NCBI GenBank assembly: GCA_963580455.1
Contig: OY756963.1
Span: 21,409,555-21,473,554 of the forward strand
DNA: 64,000 bases
Reading direction: 5' to 3'
Source: Euonymus europaeus
Lineage: Eukaryota; Streptophyta; Magnoliopsida; Celastrales; Celastraceae
Below the pieces are notes generated by a model. The model worked only from the letters and a program-made list of their open reading frames with translations, did no database searches and had not been told where the DNA came from. The first letter of the stretch is position 1. Each line of letters starts with the position of its first letter. This document shows, piece after piece, positions 1-11,253 of this stretch. The position numbers were made by a program, and so were the translations under genes.

Positions 1-722
1 GAGATTCCAAAATAAGTCACCAGGTCAAAACTACATGATGTCCAAATTGGGCAGTAGTTCACTTACCCTTATATAATTCCAATTCGGACTTCCCAAAAGA
101 ATATGCTTTTCCTTTGAGGGAAATTAAGAAACGTTAAATGCATTTAACACAATCAGCAATAACATTAGCAGGATTCTAAACTTAAAAAAAACACAGAATG
201 CTATTTATGCATCACTTGAACATAGCATTGGCCGTAATTACGTCATGGAACAGCTTGGATATATTGCATTATGGCCATTAAAATGATTTAGCTTTCAAAA
301 TTGTTGAATGGCCAATCTGGTCATTTTGCAATAGGAAGGATGACAATAACAGAAATAAAAACTCCATATTAAATGCGTCAAACGATTTCAAATTCATCAA
401 AAGTAAGGCCCTAAACAACCAGAAAAGTCAGTATTAAGGTTGTGCCCAGAAAGTAGCCTACAAAAATGATTCTAATTTACATAAGAACCCAATAAATATA
501 ACTTCGGAACATCCCCACTAAAAAGGTTTTTAAAGGAGTAAATATAGGGGCAAGAAGGCACACCAGGAATTTAAAATTTAAAACTCAATACAGTAAAACT
601 GATTGACTTATGAATCTAGTGACCCTTAGAAGCCCACCAGTCCCAATAATGTAAATGTTGTTATGTTGCAGGGCAACATAATGCATTTTTAAAAAAGGGA
701 AGAAACGCAGGTGTGAAATTAC
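1..722 (-). other. Intron 1 (part) of the VAL-type gene
   Basis: This AT-rich stretch lies downstream, on the minus strand, of the donor at 722-721 that ends the VAL-type first exon. I looked for the expected second exon (the cysteine-rich PHD-like region that follows in this family) and saw none, so the intron appears to continue beyond the left edge. No other gene is visible here. Confidence 0.5.
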
Positions 723-838
723 CCGCACTTATCGCAAAGAACAGCGGATCCGCCACATTGAAGAGGCCAACCTTTAGTCCACTCGGTGGAGATTGGCGTT
801 CCACACAGTACATTCATGCAAGTCTTCGACGACGCCAT
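723..838 (-). CDS. VAL/HSI2-type B3 transcriptional repressor, first exon only
   Basis: Read on the minus strand, an ATG at 838 opens 38 codons plus two bases that end at a GT donor (722-721). The peptide starts MASSKTCMN, then has a cysteine, a KGWPL motif and LCDKCG. This is the N-terminal signature of the plant VAL family (HSI2/VAL1, HSL1/VAL2), nuclear repressors with PHD-like, B3, CW and EAR regions that silence seed-maturation genes and FLC through Polycomb. The LCDKCG form resembles VAL2 more than VAL1 as I remember them. Everything after the first exon lies outside the window, so whether the gene is intact cannot be judged. The start is supported by the family N-terminus and by several in-frame residues at expected spacing. 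Confidence 0.75.
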
Positions 839-1500
839 TATAAATTATCAAGGCTCGATTCTCTGAATACCAAGACAAGACGACAAACAAAATTGAACCA
901 AATCAAATCATGTTAAAACCCTAACGATCCTCTCCCACGATGAGCTCACCAGAAGCATAGAAATCGCTCAACAAACAGCATAGAGAGAGCAATAGCCACA
1001 ATAGAGCATTCAAAAGCAAGAGGAACCAACCTCAAACCCTGTTTACAAATCAAAATAGCAAACCAGAACCGCTTCAACTCCAAAAAACGCTACAATAAGC
1101 ATTCATGTTAGACTATCTCACTCTCTATACCAAGGTAAAGCTTGGATGTATAAATCTGGAACAATCAAGCTAGAGAAGGAGTTAAAATAGATGACGGCCT
1201 CCGTCCTGGTGACCTGCGGCGGTTGAGCTCCGTGTTTTGGTAAAGAAATTTTAAACAAATGCATGAAAGAGAGAGAAAAAGAGTCTGGTAGCTTCAAGTA
1301 TGCATGCACGATGATCCTTCAAGACTCGGCGAACTCGCGCACTTTCTTTTCCCCTACTGACCCACTGATATTTTTTCCTCCTAAAATTCCGTCATTTTTA
1401 AAAAATACGAAATACTTATTTGTTTTGGTATTTACTATAGTATTTAGTATTTACTACTGTCGCGCGACGGTGTGAGAGGTACCGGCTTGGCGGCTCGTTA
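839..1500 (-). promoter_or_regulatory. Probable 5' leader and promoter of the VAL-type gene
   Basis: This segment is immediately upstream of the VAL-type start codon on the minus strand. It holds AG-rich and CT-rich stretches typical of plant 5' leaders and a GC-richer patch around 1195-1240. A leader intron is possible but I could not fix its ends. Short open frames here, such as 1118-1309, have no recognisable product. Confidence 0.4.
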
Positions 1501-3243
1501 GAGAAAAACTACAGCGTCACTAGAGGGGTGTCGGTTCGTTAGGATTTTTTTATATAGTTTTTTTGACATGAATCTAACCGACTGAACCGTTAGTTATCCA
1601 TGTTTATTTGATTTTTGATCGGTTACTGTCTGTTCTATTAAATGAACATATAATTTTATTTGAAAACAATCAATAATTTGAATATCAATCATTTGGATCA
1701 TTTCAAATATTTTTTACAGTCCTAAACGTGAAAATAAAAGTAATCCATAAGGCAATAAAAATCAATGTAAATGCACCACTATAAAATTTTGACAAGAGTA
1801 GCGGTGTTCAAATTTAATATGCAATTGAGGAATCGATTTGAATCATGGTTATTCAATAAAAATCAGAGTAAATGCACCACTATAAAATTTTGACAAGAGT
1901 AGTGGTGTCCAAATTCGATATGCAATTGAGGAATCGATCTGAATAATTTTTTTAGTAAATAGTTTTGGATTCCATTATAATTTGTTTTATAGATTTAACT
2001 ATTCATTGTCCAAATACCTAAAATGTATGTCCAACTATTTTCTCAATTTCCCATTAAGCAATTATTGAGAATGGTAAGTTTCATGTAAGTTCCTTGATTC
2101 ATCTCTTAATTTGTTTCTTAATGAATCGAGATATTTATGGTGTTCATTATATTAATAGATTTAAACATGGTGCATAATGGATTGGAGAGTATGACAAAGT
2201 AAAGTAAAACCAACCGGAGCAGTGACTGGAAACATCAATTGGATTGGATTTTGGAGTCTCTTTTGTATTTTGGTGAAATTTGGGCTCCACATCAGCAACT
2301 GGGCTCAAGACTGGGAAAACTCAGTCATGTACAGTGAGACTCCAACATTATGGGTTCACTGTAACAAAACTGGGCCTTTTTATTGATTAAAAAATACTTC
2401 TCGTATCACTCTCCCTCCGGCTCCATCAACGTCAACTTTGTTCTTCACCTACTGCCTCCCGATTTGAACGTCACCTCTCCTCCACGAGCTTCTGCACGAG
2501 TTGCTGGCATCTCAACTTCGACTCTCCTTCACGTGCTCATTCACAAATCGTTGTTCACCAGGTAATTTATGAACTCTTGAAACCCTATAATTTCACTTTA
2601 GATCTTCAAAGCGATTTCCACAATTATGTTTAATCTGTTAATTGTAGACAAATTTTTGATTTTCATAGACCTGTCTTGCTTAGTTTCTCTTTAAATCACA
2701 TGCATATATGTTGTTTGAAAAAAATCTCCAGTCATTTGATTGACTTACCTATTATCACCAACAATAGATAGGAATAAGATTTGATGATTTCAATTTTAGG
2801 AGTGATTGCCCTTCAATTTATGGTTTCAATTTGAACTATAATTTGCAATTGTCATTTTCGTTGCAGCTTATACCGGTATGACCGAAAAGTTACTTGAATG
2901 CTTGGCTTTAGTAGTTTCTCTTTGAACAAGCTTCCCATCAAAAAAAATTATGAGGATTCATTGAATTTTTAGGAATCATTCTAACTTGGGTCTTGAGTCT
3001 TGACCCATTATTTCATTTGTTGTTCTTTGTCTCTACAGTTCACTTTAGCTTACCAAGAGACCATTAAACTAAATCATTGTCTCACACTGTTTAGGTAGAT
3101 CTTCGAAGAAATTTCTATTTCTGTTTATACTGTGACACTTTCAATTTTGATCACTGTGAACTTGTTGGCATTGTTGCACTTTTTGTCCTCTCTTTTATCA
3201 TGTGTTCCTAACATTGAACTATTATAAATTATGACAAAAAAAA
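1501..3243. other. Repeat-rich AT-rich intergenic stretch
   Basis: No host gene is visible. A ~101-bp tandem duplication lies at 1753-1950. From about 2200 the composition resembles the left part of a decayed Harbinger-type element whose ORF1 relic starts at 3244, but I found no convincing terminal inverted repeat. Confidence 0.4.
1753..1950. repeat. Two-copy tandem duplication, period 101 bp
   Basis: Two adjacent units (1753-1853 and 1854 to about 1950) share the core GTAAATGCACCACTATAAAA and the block GCAATTGAGGAATCGAT. They differ at roughly one base in ten, so the duplication is not recent. Confidence 0.85.
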
Positions 3244-4463
3244 ATGCATTCAGGAATTGACACAAATTTGCAAGATAGTTTTGAGCCCTTCCTTGACAAT
3301 GCCTCGTATAATATGGAGGATAGTGTTCAAATAATGACTTCATCTGAAGCAGTTGTAGCACCTAAAAAGAGAGCTCTCAATTGTTTGAGTAACTTCTCAA
3401 TGAAAGAAGATAAGAACTTGGTCTCTGCTTGGCTAAATACTAGTATAGATGTAGTTGCTGACACCGATCAAAAGGGAAAGACATTTTGGGGCAAAATTGC
3501 AATAACATACAATGTGGCGAGAAGTCCCAACCATAACAATCGGACTGAACGATAATTAAGTAGTTGATGAGGAGCCATCCAACTTGCGGTTAACAAGTTT
3601 TGTGGTTTCCTAACCCAAGTAGAGGATTCCCGACCATCCAGTACCACCGAGATTGACAAGTTAACTTATGTCATTTGTGTTGTTAGTGAGTATTGTGTTT
3701 AATATAAAGTGATTGATTATAATTAAGAATTGGGAAGCTGCTATTGCATATGTACATATGAGATGGCAACACTTTGCATAGGTAAATTAAAGTTTTAAAA
3801 TTTTACAGATTATAGTGCTTTGCATCCATTAGGTTCTCTACTTATCAAAAACCAACTATTTTTTATGTTATTTACAAATACAATTGGCTAAGGAAATGTA
3901 CCATGAGATGACAAACTCACGCTTCCAGTTTGAACATTGTTGAAATTTATTGAGGCACCATTCAAACTACCATAGTGGAACATGCATATGGGACAAACTT
4001 CCTCCAAATGAAATAATGTTGGTTCCACCACGAACAAGAACCAAGATGCCATCAGCTTAGAGGATGACAACTCAACATCATTTTTTGTTGAAGAGGTAGA
4101 GAGACTACTTGGTCGAACAGCTGAAAAAGAGCGTCGAAAGAAAGGTAAGTCTGATCACAAAGATCTTGTAGAGGTGATAGGGCAATTGACACTTGATAAG
4201 AAAAAAAAAAGCATAAAGAGGGAATGGCTACAGCTGAAGCTGATAGAATTAGGGCTGAGAAGGAATGACAAGATCACTTGGCCATTGAAAGTGAGAAGCT
4301 TCAAGTTGAGAAACAAATAGCTGAAGCTGAAAGGCAGAGAACATTCGCAATAATGGAGAAGGTAGAGCAACAACGGTGGGAGAGGGACTTTCAAATAATG
4401 ATGACTGATCTAAATAATTTGAGTGATGTGCAGCGTGCGTACGTGCAATCACTACAAGCTTAG
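3244..4463 (+). pseudogene. Decayed Harbinger-type ORF1 (Myb/SANT, NAM-associated-like) relic
   Basis: An open frame from 3244 encodes an acidic N-terminus followed by FSMKEDKNLVSAWLNTS, the trihelix/Myb-SANT-like signature of ORF1 proteins from plant PIF/Harbinger elements, which assist the transposase in DNA binding. The same frame continues past stops at 3553 (TAA), 3565 and 3568 (both TGA) into GAIQLAVNKFCGFL. A further block has EHC-stop-NLLRHH (TGA at 3941). A C-terminal coiled-coil rich in E, K and Q runs to 4463 and carries a TGA at 4266. The relic resembles the ORF1 at 47935-48893 in its SANT part but ends differently, so it belongs to another subfamily. No transposase is left beside it. 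It is clearly nonfunctional as a protein. Confidence 0.75.
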
Positions 4464-5734
4464 ATTCTCACTAAACGTCATATGTGATTATATTTGCGCC
4501 ATCCATTATGTTTTGTATGTATACTATCTTCTGATTTGGTTTGTATGGAGAATCATTTGGGGCTTTTCAATGCCTTTATCTCATCATGTATTTTGCTTTG
4601 CAAATCTTATTATGTAATGGGAAATTGATCACTGTCAAGCAGGAGGATAATTTATCATCCTTGACTGTGAAGATTCCACAAATGCTCTATGAGGTCAACT
4701 ACCTCATTATTATAATATTATATTAAATCAAATAATTATTTTAATTATTAATATTATGTCAATTGATTATTACACAATATGATATCATTTTGGCATGCAT
4801 TTATAGTTGTAAAATATAGTGACTTTAAATTAATACAAATGATAGTAGAGATGAATATTTAAATGGTTTAGAGTGTGATTTAGAGTGTCTGTTGGGTGGA
4901 TATACTGTTTGAGAAACTGTAAAATTTTGAAAAGTGTGCTCAAATTGAAGATGTAGAGTTTTTATGTAAAATTTTTGTTGTGGATGATCCAACTTCAATG
5001 ATTATTTTCAATGTCATAATTAACAAAAAAATAATGTTATTTCAGATTTAATAAATGTCTATTTTACTTTATACATTTTAATATTAAAGAGATTATTTTA
5101 TTATTTCTATTTTTTTATTGTAATGGTTTTATACTATGTATATGCAAAATCAAAAATCGATCTAATCCGATAAAATATGATTTTTTGGGTTTAGTTATCA
5201 TACCTATAATTTTTGATTTGCGGCTAACAAAATATTCTAACAGAATCAATTTAAACATCTTGATATCGATTAAAAATCGAACCAAAATTCAAATGAAATT
5301 CTTTAATAATTATCAAAATGATGCCACATCCCTCTCAGATTGTTGGATGAGAATTTCATGATACCGTTTTAAGTGCCAGTACACGCCTACGCCGTACCAC
5401 GTAGAGTCAACTGCCGACGATTATGACGCATTTATCTTTGTTTAAGAAGGTAAACGTTTCTACGGAAAAAAGAAAAAAGAAAAACTGGGGGGTGGGGTAA
5501 GTTTAGCTTCAAATTGGCACCTAACACGCTGAAAGAGAAACCCTAACTTCCACGCGCGGAAAGAAAGGGGCAGTCACGTCTGAGTTGTGACAGCTTACCT
5601 TGCCGGTCGTTACACGAGTTCTCAATGCGATTGGATTTGGAATCTCGGTTGGAAAGAATATGACAGGCTGACAGTACAGGTGGTTTTCATTATTTTTAAT
5701 TTACAGCGGAGTTGGTAAGGCGAGCAAGGCAGCT
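4464..5734. other. Intergenic, no gene seen
   Basis: AT-rich DNA with short open frames only. From about 5450 onward it becomes GC-richer and promoter-like, leading into the AGGCCCA triplication and the broken EF-P gene. Confidence 0.5.
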
Positions 5735-5870
5735 AGGCCCATGACCCAGGGATGTGAAAATAAAATCGAGAGGGTAGGCAGGCAGGCCCATAGTCCAAGC
5801 CTGTGAAATTAAAATCTAGAGGGTAGTAGGCCCATGGACCAAGTCAGTGAAATTCAAATCTAGATTCGAG
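5735..5870 (+). promoter_or_regulatory. Triplicated AGGCCCA promoter repeat
   Basis: Three tandem, diverged units begin with AGGCCCA at 5735, 5784 and 5828 (spacing 49 and 44 bp), each followed by GTGAAA and AAAT. AGGCCCA/TGGGCCT is the plant site II-type motif common in promoters of translation and organelle genes, which fits the EF-P gene that starts about 120 bp downstream. Confidence 0.6.
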
Positions 5871-5993
5871 AACCTCCTCCTCGTCTGAACTCTGAACCAA
5901 AAAACCATGCCCCCTAAAGTTTGTGGGGAGACGAAGAAATTCAGAATTTGCATTTCAATTTCGTTTCTCTACTGCTTTGCTTCACGAATAAAA

Positions 5994-7755
5994 ATGGCGG
6001 AAGTGGCGACCCGTTCTATCCGTCTGTTTCTTTCAGCCGTGCATCCTCACAGTCGAACTTATCATCAAAGCCGTCGTTGATCTCAATGCATGTAGTTACG
6101 AAAACGTTTTCTCGCAACAGATTCTTCAGTATCTCTTCGATTTCTTATGCCTTTTAGTTTTAGTTATTCTGTATATTGAAATCTGATGCTCTGTAATCTA
6201 CATTTATAATTTGTTTTTTTGGGATAACCGTTGTGTAATTTCGACTCTCAGGGTCAGGGATTTACAACGACAGTAAAGTGGGAACCAACATTAGAGTCGA
6301 TGGAGCTGCATGGAGAGTTTAGGTACTGTTTCGCCTGCCTTCATGTATTTGTAGTGCTATTTTTGGTAGAATTTGTCTATTCTCTTATAGTTTCATTTGA
6401 ATTTGGCTCTGCCACTGGCATTCAGTTGCTATTCTGTTGTGGAATGAGACTATCCTGATTCCGCATGATTTCCTCTACAGTTGAGTGTTCTATGTCCATT
6501 GATTGAATGGATTAACTTTATGTTGTTTCTGGTTTCGTTAAATAATTATGGTATTTCGGTTCAATTTCTTGAGCTTTCTTTCTGTTGACTTACTTCTATA
6601 GAGTTTCTTGATGTGGAACCTGGAAAAGGAGCAGCGTTTGTCAGAACAAAAATGTGGAATTATGTAACTGGAAACACAGTGGAGAAAACCTTTCGAGCTG
6701 GAAGTATGTATCGTAATGTTTGTTTTCATTTTTTGCTGGTTGTAATTTTTTCGTATATTTATGATTTTTTGTTGGATGGATTCTGATCTTGAGCAAGCAA
6801 CCATGCTGAACCATTGGAGAAAGAATAGCATGTCAAGGCTCCTTGATGCTCTTTAGAATGAATATAGGGTCCAAGGCTAGTAATTTGTATCCTCATTTCT
6901 TAGACCTGGCAGCGGGGAATACAGTGTTAGGCTACCTGTATTAAATACAGAGGTGCAGTATTGAGTTTTTTCTCAAGTAATGAATGATGTTTTCTATTCC
7001 CGCTTTTCGTAAGATGCCACTTATCAATTTAGGTCAGGATTTTGAGCCTTATATTATCTCCTCCAATGCATATTTAATCTTAAAGCAGAGTGTACTACTC
7101 CAATACTCAAGTGGCTATATCCAACTACAACAAGATGGATGTCTTTTATTAGTTTCTTCATGCATTTGGAAATATGAATCATGAAGTGTTTAGTGGTTCT
7201 TATCCTGCCGATTTCACTTCTTGGATTTATGTGACATTTGGTGTTTAATTTGTTCTCCAGATTGATGAGGCTTATATATTAAGGAAACCATCAATTCGTG
7301 TATAAAGATGGTTCACAGTTTGTCTTCATGGACCTGTTATTCTCTGTGGCACTTAGTAATTTGTTAGTTACTGCCTTACTGGTATATTGTCACATCTATC
7401 TATTATGTCTTGGGGTTCTGGTATTCTCCACAGCATTGCGAAACGTTCTATACTGTGTAAATAATTTATCTGCCATCCATTTTTGTGGAAATTTATTTGG
7501 ATACTTTAACCATAGAAGCTTCTAGATGATACCATCCTACTAAATTAACTGTCAATTACAGCAGTGGCATTGACAGACTTGTTTAATCTTCCATTTTCTC
7601 ATTTTCTGATTTGCAGTGCCTTACTTGCAGAATATTGTCTCAGTGAATTGGAAATTGGAGACAAGTCCAAATTTCTTAACGAGGGGGCTGAATGCAATTT
7701 GCCATTCTGGAATGGAAAGCTACTGTTCCATATGTCTTGACACTTTCTTTCTTTT
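5994..7755 (+). pseudogene. Organellar elongation factor P (EF-P) pseudogene
   Basis: EF-P helps ribosomes make difficult peptide bonds. The exon order of a plant organellar EF-P is still readable. A presequence-like start lies at 5994 (MAEVATRSIRLFLSA) and closes early. YNDSKVGTNIRVDGAAWRV lies at about 6252-6314 and ends in an in-frame [20 protein letters not shown] and [15 protein letters not shown] span about 6602-6703 before a GTATGT donor. YKDGSQFVFMDL lies at about 7299-7335, preceded by IDEAYI with two apparent one-base losses. LSELEIGDKSKFLNEG and FWNGK lie at about 7626-7716, then a stop. The C-terminal OB region is missing or unreadable, apart from a GGSKPAT-coding segment at 7955-7975 inside the opposing PPR gene. 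Introns are retained, so this is a decayed gene and not a processed copy. Confidence 0.85.
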
Positions 7756-7861
7756 TGATAACCAAATGCTGAAGTCTTCACTACCAAAAGACAGATATAC
7801 TTCCAGATTGTGACATGAGAGCATTATGCCTCAAGAAGTTGGCATCTGCATAAGAAGTAGG

Positions 7862-9598
7862 TCATGCTGTAACTTTTCCTTCTATGTTGTCTGAATGTTT
7901 TTCTTTCACTTCTTCTATCTTTGTGGCCTTGCACTGAGATGAAATTTCTGTGGCAGGTGGATCAAAACCGGCCACCGGAATGAGAATTTGGTCATCAAGA
8001 TAGTTTCCTAATCTTTGTGGCTTTCTGTCCAGAATAATTCCTTGCTTCAGTGCTGCCCCGTATACGCTACAAGCACCTAGTGACTGTCCCTGTCGATCTA
8101 ACTCCCTAAGCAAAAGGTCATAGGTTATTCTGCTAGGTATTCTACGATCTTCATATATCAGAACCAAAACCAACAACGCCTTGTTCAACTTTCCATCGAG
8201 ACAAAGCAAACCAATGACGTTGTTAACTGTGTCTATCCTTGGAATATACCCTAATCCCATCATATGTTGTAAAACAACAAAAGACTTATCAGATTCTTTC
8301 CACAGGCAAATAGCTTTGATCAGGAGGCCGTAAGTGCTGTAGTCAATACCTAAAGCTCTGCTGGTCATTTTCTCGAACACTTCATATGCATCTTTTGACA
8401 GGTCCTTCTCTTTTAAAGATCTCCTGCATAACCCTCTCAGAAGATTTCTCATAATTTTCTCATCAACCTCAAAACCAATCACAACCATCTCTTTATAGAT
8501 TCTTAATGCTGAGAGAATTTTATCCCACTTTAACAACCCATGCAACAATGTATTATAACTGATGTAATCCGGCTTGCAATTTCTCTGCTTCATCTGCCTT
8601 AGCACATCGATACCATCCATAGGCCTCCCCTCCTTACAATAGCCATGAAACAAAGTGTTGTAAGCGACCACAGTTGGTGTCAGTCCCACCTCTAGAGCTT
8701 CATTAAGAAAATCCATGGCTTCATCTGATCTACCCACTCTGCAAAACCCATCCATAACAGCTGTGTATGTATAAATGTCAGGCTTAACAGAAGCTTTCTT
8801 GATATCCACCAACTTCTCAAATGCTTCCTCCACCCTACCCACATAACACAGCCCCCTTAACAAGCCGTTGAATATTTGGATGGTGGCTTTATGTCCACTT
8901 TGGTTCATACCCTCAAGAACCTCAAAAGCCTTCTGCAATCTACCCCTTTTGGACAATGAACTTATGAGAACAGTGAAGGTTGCAACATCTGGCTGAAACC
9001 CAGTTTTCACCATGTCTTCTAAAACTCTCAGTGCCTCGTCCAGATCATTTTTCTTGCAATAACACCTGATGAGGAGTGATTGTGTCTGACAATCTGGCAC
9101 CACCTTGTAGGTAACCAGATTTGAGTGGAGTTTCAAGGCAAGATCAAGCTGATTTGCAGTGACCAAACCCAAGAGAAGATCATTGAAATCGAGAAGAGTC
9201 TTGATTCCACAGTTTTTCAGAATGATATCAAGAATATCATCTCCCTCCTCAGATGCAAATGCTCCAATTCTATCCAAGAAGGTTTGTACTTTGCTTGTAC
9301 TTCTTCTCTTATCAGAACCCATACCTTCTTGTTCTTCTTCTTTGATGGTCGAGTCATTATAATTTACAAACAAGCTGGTTTCAGCTTTATCATTCCAAGA
9401 AGAGATTTCATTTGGACAGAATTCGTCATTCTCGGCAGGTTTTGGGGTATACAGCGATGATCTGACAGTGAATAGTTTCCCTTGATGAGGGTATCTGTTG
9501 TAATTTCCTCTTCTAGCTTTGATCAGAGAACACGGCTTACAAAGTAAAGGAGACTGAAGAAGCTGGCACGGTAGAGAATATGGAGAGGGTATCACCAT
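7862..9598 (-). CDS. P-type pentatricopeptide repeat (PPR) protein, likely organellar
   Basis: A single uninterrupted frame of 578 residues. About ten 35-residue P-type PPR units run from roughly residue 135 to 520, seen as repeated patterns such as KPDIYTYTAVMDGFCRVGR and TPTVVAYNTLFHGYCKEGR. No E or DYW editing domain follows, so RNA stabilisation, processing or translation is more likely than C-to-U editing. The first ~45 residues are basic and rich in S, L and P with few acids, as in chloroplast or mitochondrial transit peptides. Most plant PPR genes are intronless like this one. The start codon is only 51 bp from the end of a Harbinger transposon, so the native promoter probably lies beyond 13709. 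The last ~45 residues lie beyond the repeats and overlap an antisense EF-P remnant. The exact RNA target is unknown. It resembles the At1g09900 group. Confidence 0.9.
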   Translation of the reverse strand: MVIPSPYSLPCQLLQSPLLCKPCSLIKARRGNYNRYPHQGKLFTVRSSLYTPKPAENDEFCPNEISSWNDKAETSLFVNYNDSTIKEEEQEGMGSDKRRSTSKVQTFLDRIGAFASEEGDDILDIILKNCGIKTLLDFNDLLLGLVTANQLDLALKLHSNLVTYKVVPDCQTQSLLIRCYCKKNDLDEALRVLEDMVKTGFQPDVATFTVLISSLSKRGRLQKAFEVLEGMNQSGHKATIQIFNGLLRGLCYVGRVEEAFEKLVDIKKASVKPDIYTYTAVMDGFCRVGRSDEAMDFLNEALEVGLTPTVVAYNTLFHGYCKEGRPMDGIDVLRQMKQRNCKPDYISYNTLLHGLLKWDKILSALRIYKEMVVIGFEVDEKIMRNLLRGLCRRSLKEKDLSKDAYEVFEKMTSRALGIDYSTYGLLIKAICLWKESDKSFVVLQHMMGLGYIPRIDTVNNVIGLLCLDGKLNKALLVLVLIYEDRRIPSRITYDLLLRELDRQGQSLGACSVYGAALKQGIILDRKPQRLGNYLDDQILIPVAGFDPPATEISSQCKATKIEEVKEKHSDNIEGKVTA

Positions 9599-9646
9599 AT
9601 CACATTGCCAGGGAGGAGACAGGATAAACGGCTCAGAGTCTCAGAC

Positions 9647-9649
9647 TAA
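9647..9649. repeat. TAA target-site duplication, left
   Basis: TAA immediately outside the left terminal inverted repeat of the 4,057-bp Harbinger element. It pairs with TAA at 13707-13709 and is the standard target for this superfamily. Confidence 0.85.
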
Positions 9650-9681
9650 GCCTCTGTTTGGTTGAGAGGGTAAATAAGTTG

Positions 9682-9753
9682 GTGTATGAAGCTGTAAAAA
9701 TAAGCTACTTTACGCTAGTGTATAAAGCTGTATAAATAAGCTACTTTACGCTG
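9682..9753. repeat. Subterminal 36-bp tandem duplication in the Harbinger element
   Basis: Two adjacent 36-bp units share AGCTGTA and AAATAAGCTACTTTACGCT, with only a few differences. Subterminal repeats of this kind are often transposase or ORF1 binding sites; that role here is inference. Confidence 0.7.
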
Positions 9754-9978
9754 AATATGTGTTTGGTGGTGCTAATTTGTTAATAGAGTAAAAGTTGTAA
9801 AATTACCACTAAGGGCTTTTAAAGTAGTTTAAAAAGAAAAACAAAACAATCACATATAACATAAAAACTTAACAACATAAAAACATAACAATCATGTCAT
9901 ATTTTAAGTTCTCACACAAACTTGAAAATAAAATGAAAATATTGGTGTTTCGTACATATTAAACTTTCCAACCAACAC

Positions 9979-11253
9979 CTAATTAGTCATACTACGTAAT
10001 TGGTTTGCAATTCGATCCCTAATAATGCCCATGTCGCCATCATCAGTCAACCCAACACCACCATCTAGAGAAGTCCCTGCGACATCAATTGAGGAACTGT
10101 CCACATCATCTAGCTCATTCTCAAACTCTTCGGTACTTGCAGTCCTCATTCGAATGTAGTTATGCAGACCGAAACATGCTGCCACAATGTTCACCTGTGT
10201 CTTGTATGGATAAGGCGGCATAATATTTAATATCTTCCACCTTCTTTTGGTTACTCCGAATGTCCTTTCAATGACATTACGGAGGGACGAGTGCTTATGG
10301 TTGAAGATTTCACGTGGGCCACTTGCGCGTCGCCCATTCATCCAATCTGGCAGATGATACCGGTCGCCCTTATAAGGTGCGAGATAGCCAGTCCTGTTGG
10401 CATAACCCGCATCCACCAAATAATATTTCCCTGCTTAAAAAAAATCACATTAAGCATGCTAAATAATCCATAGATTGCATACAAATTAAAATTCAAGCAC
10501 ACCTGGAGGTGGATGGGGAAAGTTGAAATCTGCTTTATTTTGAACATACTGCAGTACCCTCGCATCATGGGCCGAACCCTCAAATCCAGGTGCTACAAAT
10601 ATATATACCATGTCAAAATCACACGCCGCCACAACATTCTGAGATGTCATTCCTTTTCTGTTGAAGAATGGCAATTGTTGACTCCGTGGAATAGCAGCAT
10701 GCACATGGGTTCCATCAATAGCACCAATAGCATTTTTGAAAGGTCGCAGCTCGGGTGTAGCCCTAATTTTTGTAGGAATTTCATTAAACTGGTTCTCTCT
10801 CGGCTTTATAACATCGATAGCCATTTCATATACAGAACCTAACACCTGGTTGAACAAACGACTAACTGTCTCACCTGAGTGCTGAAAGATTTCCTGAACT
10901 AGCCTGTTTGATGCCCCTTGGCCAATAGTGAACAAAAACATAGCTACCATCTCTGGAATTTGGATGTTCCCAGATGCACGAAGCATGTACTTGTTAACCA
11001 AATCAGAACAAAGTGCTTCAAAAATTTCAATCCGCATCCTAAAATTCTCGTAGCATCTTATAGGGTGGCCTCTCAGAACCTCTGCCACGTATTGAGCACC
11101 TTGTAAACTTGAAGTTCTACATGGGACACGTTCTATTAATAAACTCCTTGGATTCATATTCACCATATAATAGGCAGCTAATCCCATCATCATAATAGTC
11201 TCATAATCGTACTCATTATAATCCTCCATAACTGCAAATTCAATAAAACACAT
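9979..11253 (-). CDS. PIF/Harbinger DDE transposase (ALP1-like nuclease fold), two exons
   Basis: Exon 1 is 11253-10503 and exon 2 is 10430-9979, joined in phase to give 400 residues (392 if the second ATG at 11229 is used). The donor is GTGTGC and the acceptor TTTAAGCAG. The junction restores GKYYLVDAGY, the usual intron site in plant PIF transposases. The three catalytic acids are present: Asp in GAIDGTHVHA, Asp in GFEGSAHDARV and Glu in NVIERTFGVTKRRW. The protein cuts and rejoins DNA at the element's ends and targets TAA. Flanking TIRs and a companion ORF1 on the same strand show it belongs to a full element. No premature stop or frameshift is visible. An ALP1-like domesticated gene is the alternative, but TIRs and target duplication argue for a live transposon. 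Confidence 0.9.

Noticed and set aside
4870..4910. Possible right TIR (AGAGTGTCTGTTGG) for the ORF1 relic at 3244
   Set aside because: No matching left end and no target duplication could be found.
9125..9460. Plus-strand open frame inside the PPR gene
   Set aside because: Antisense shadow with no recognisable domain.
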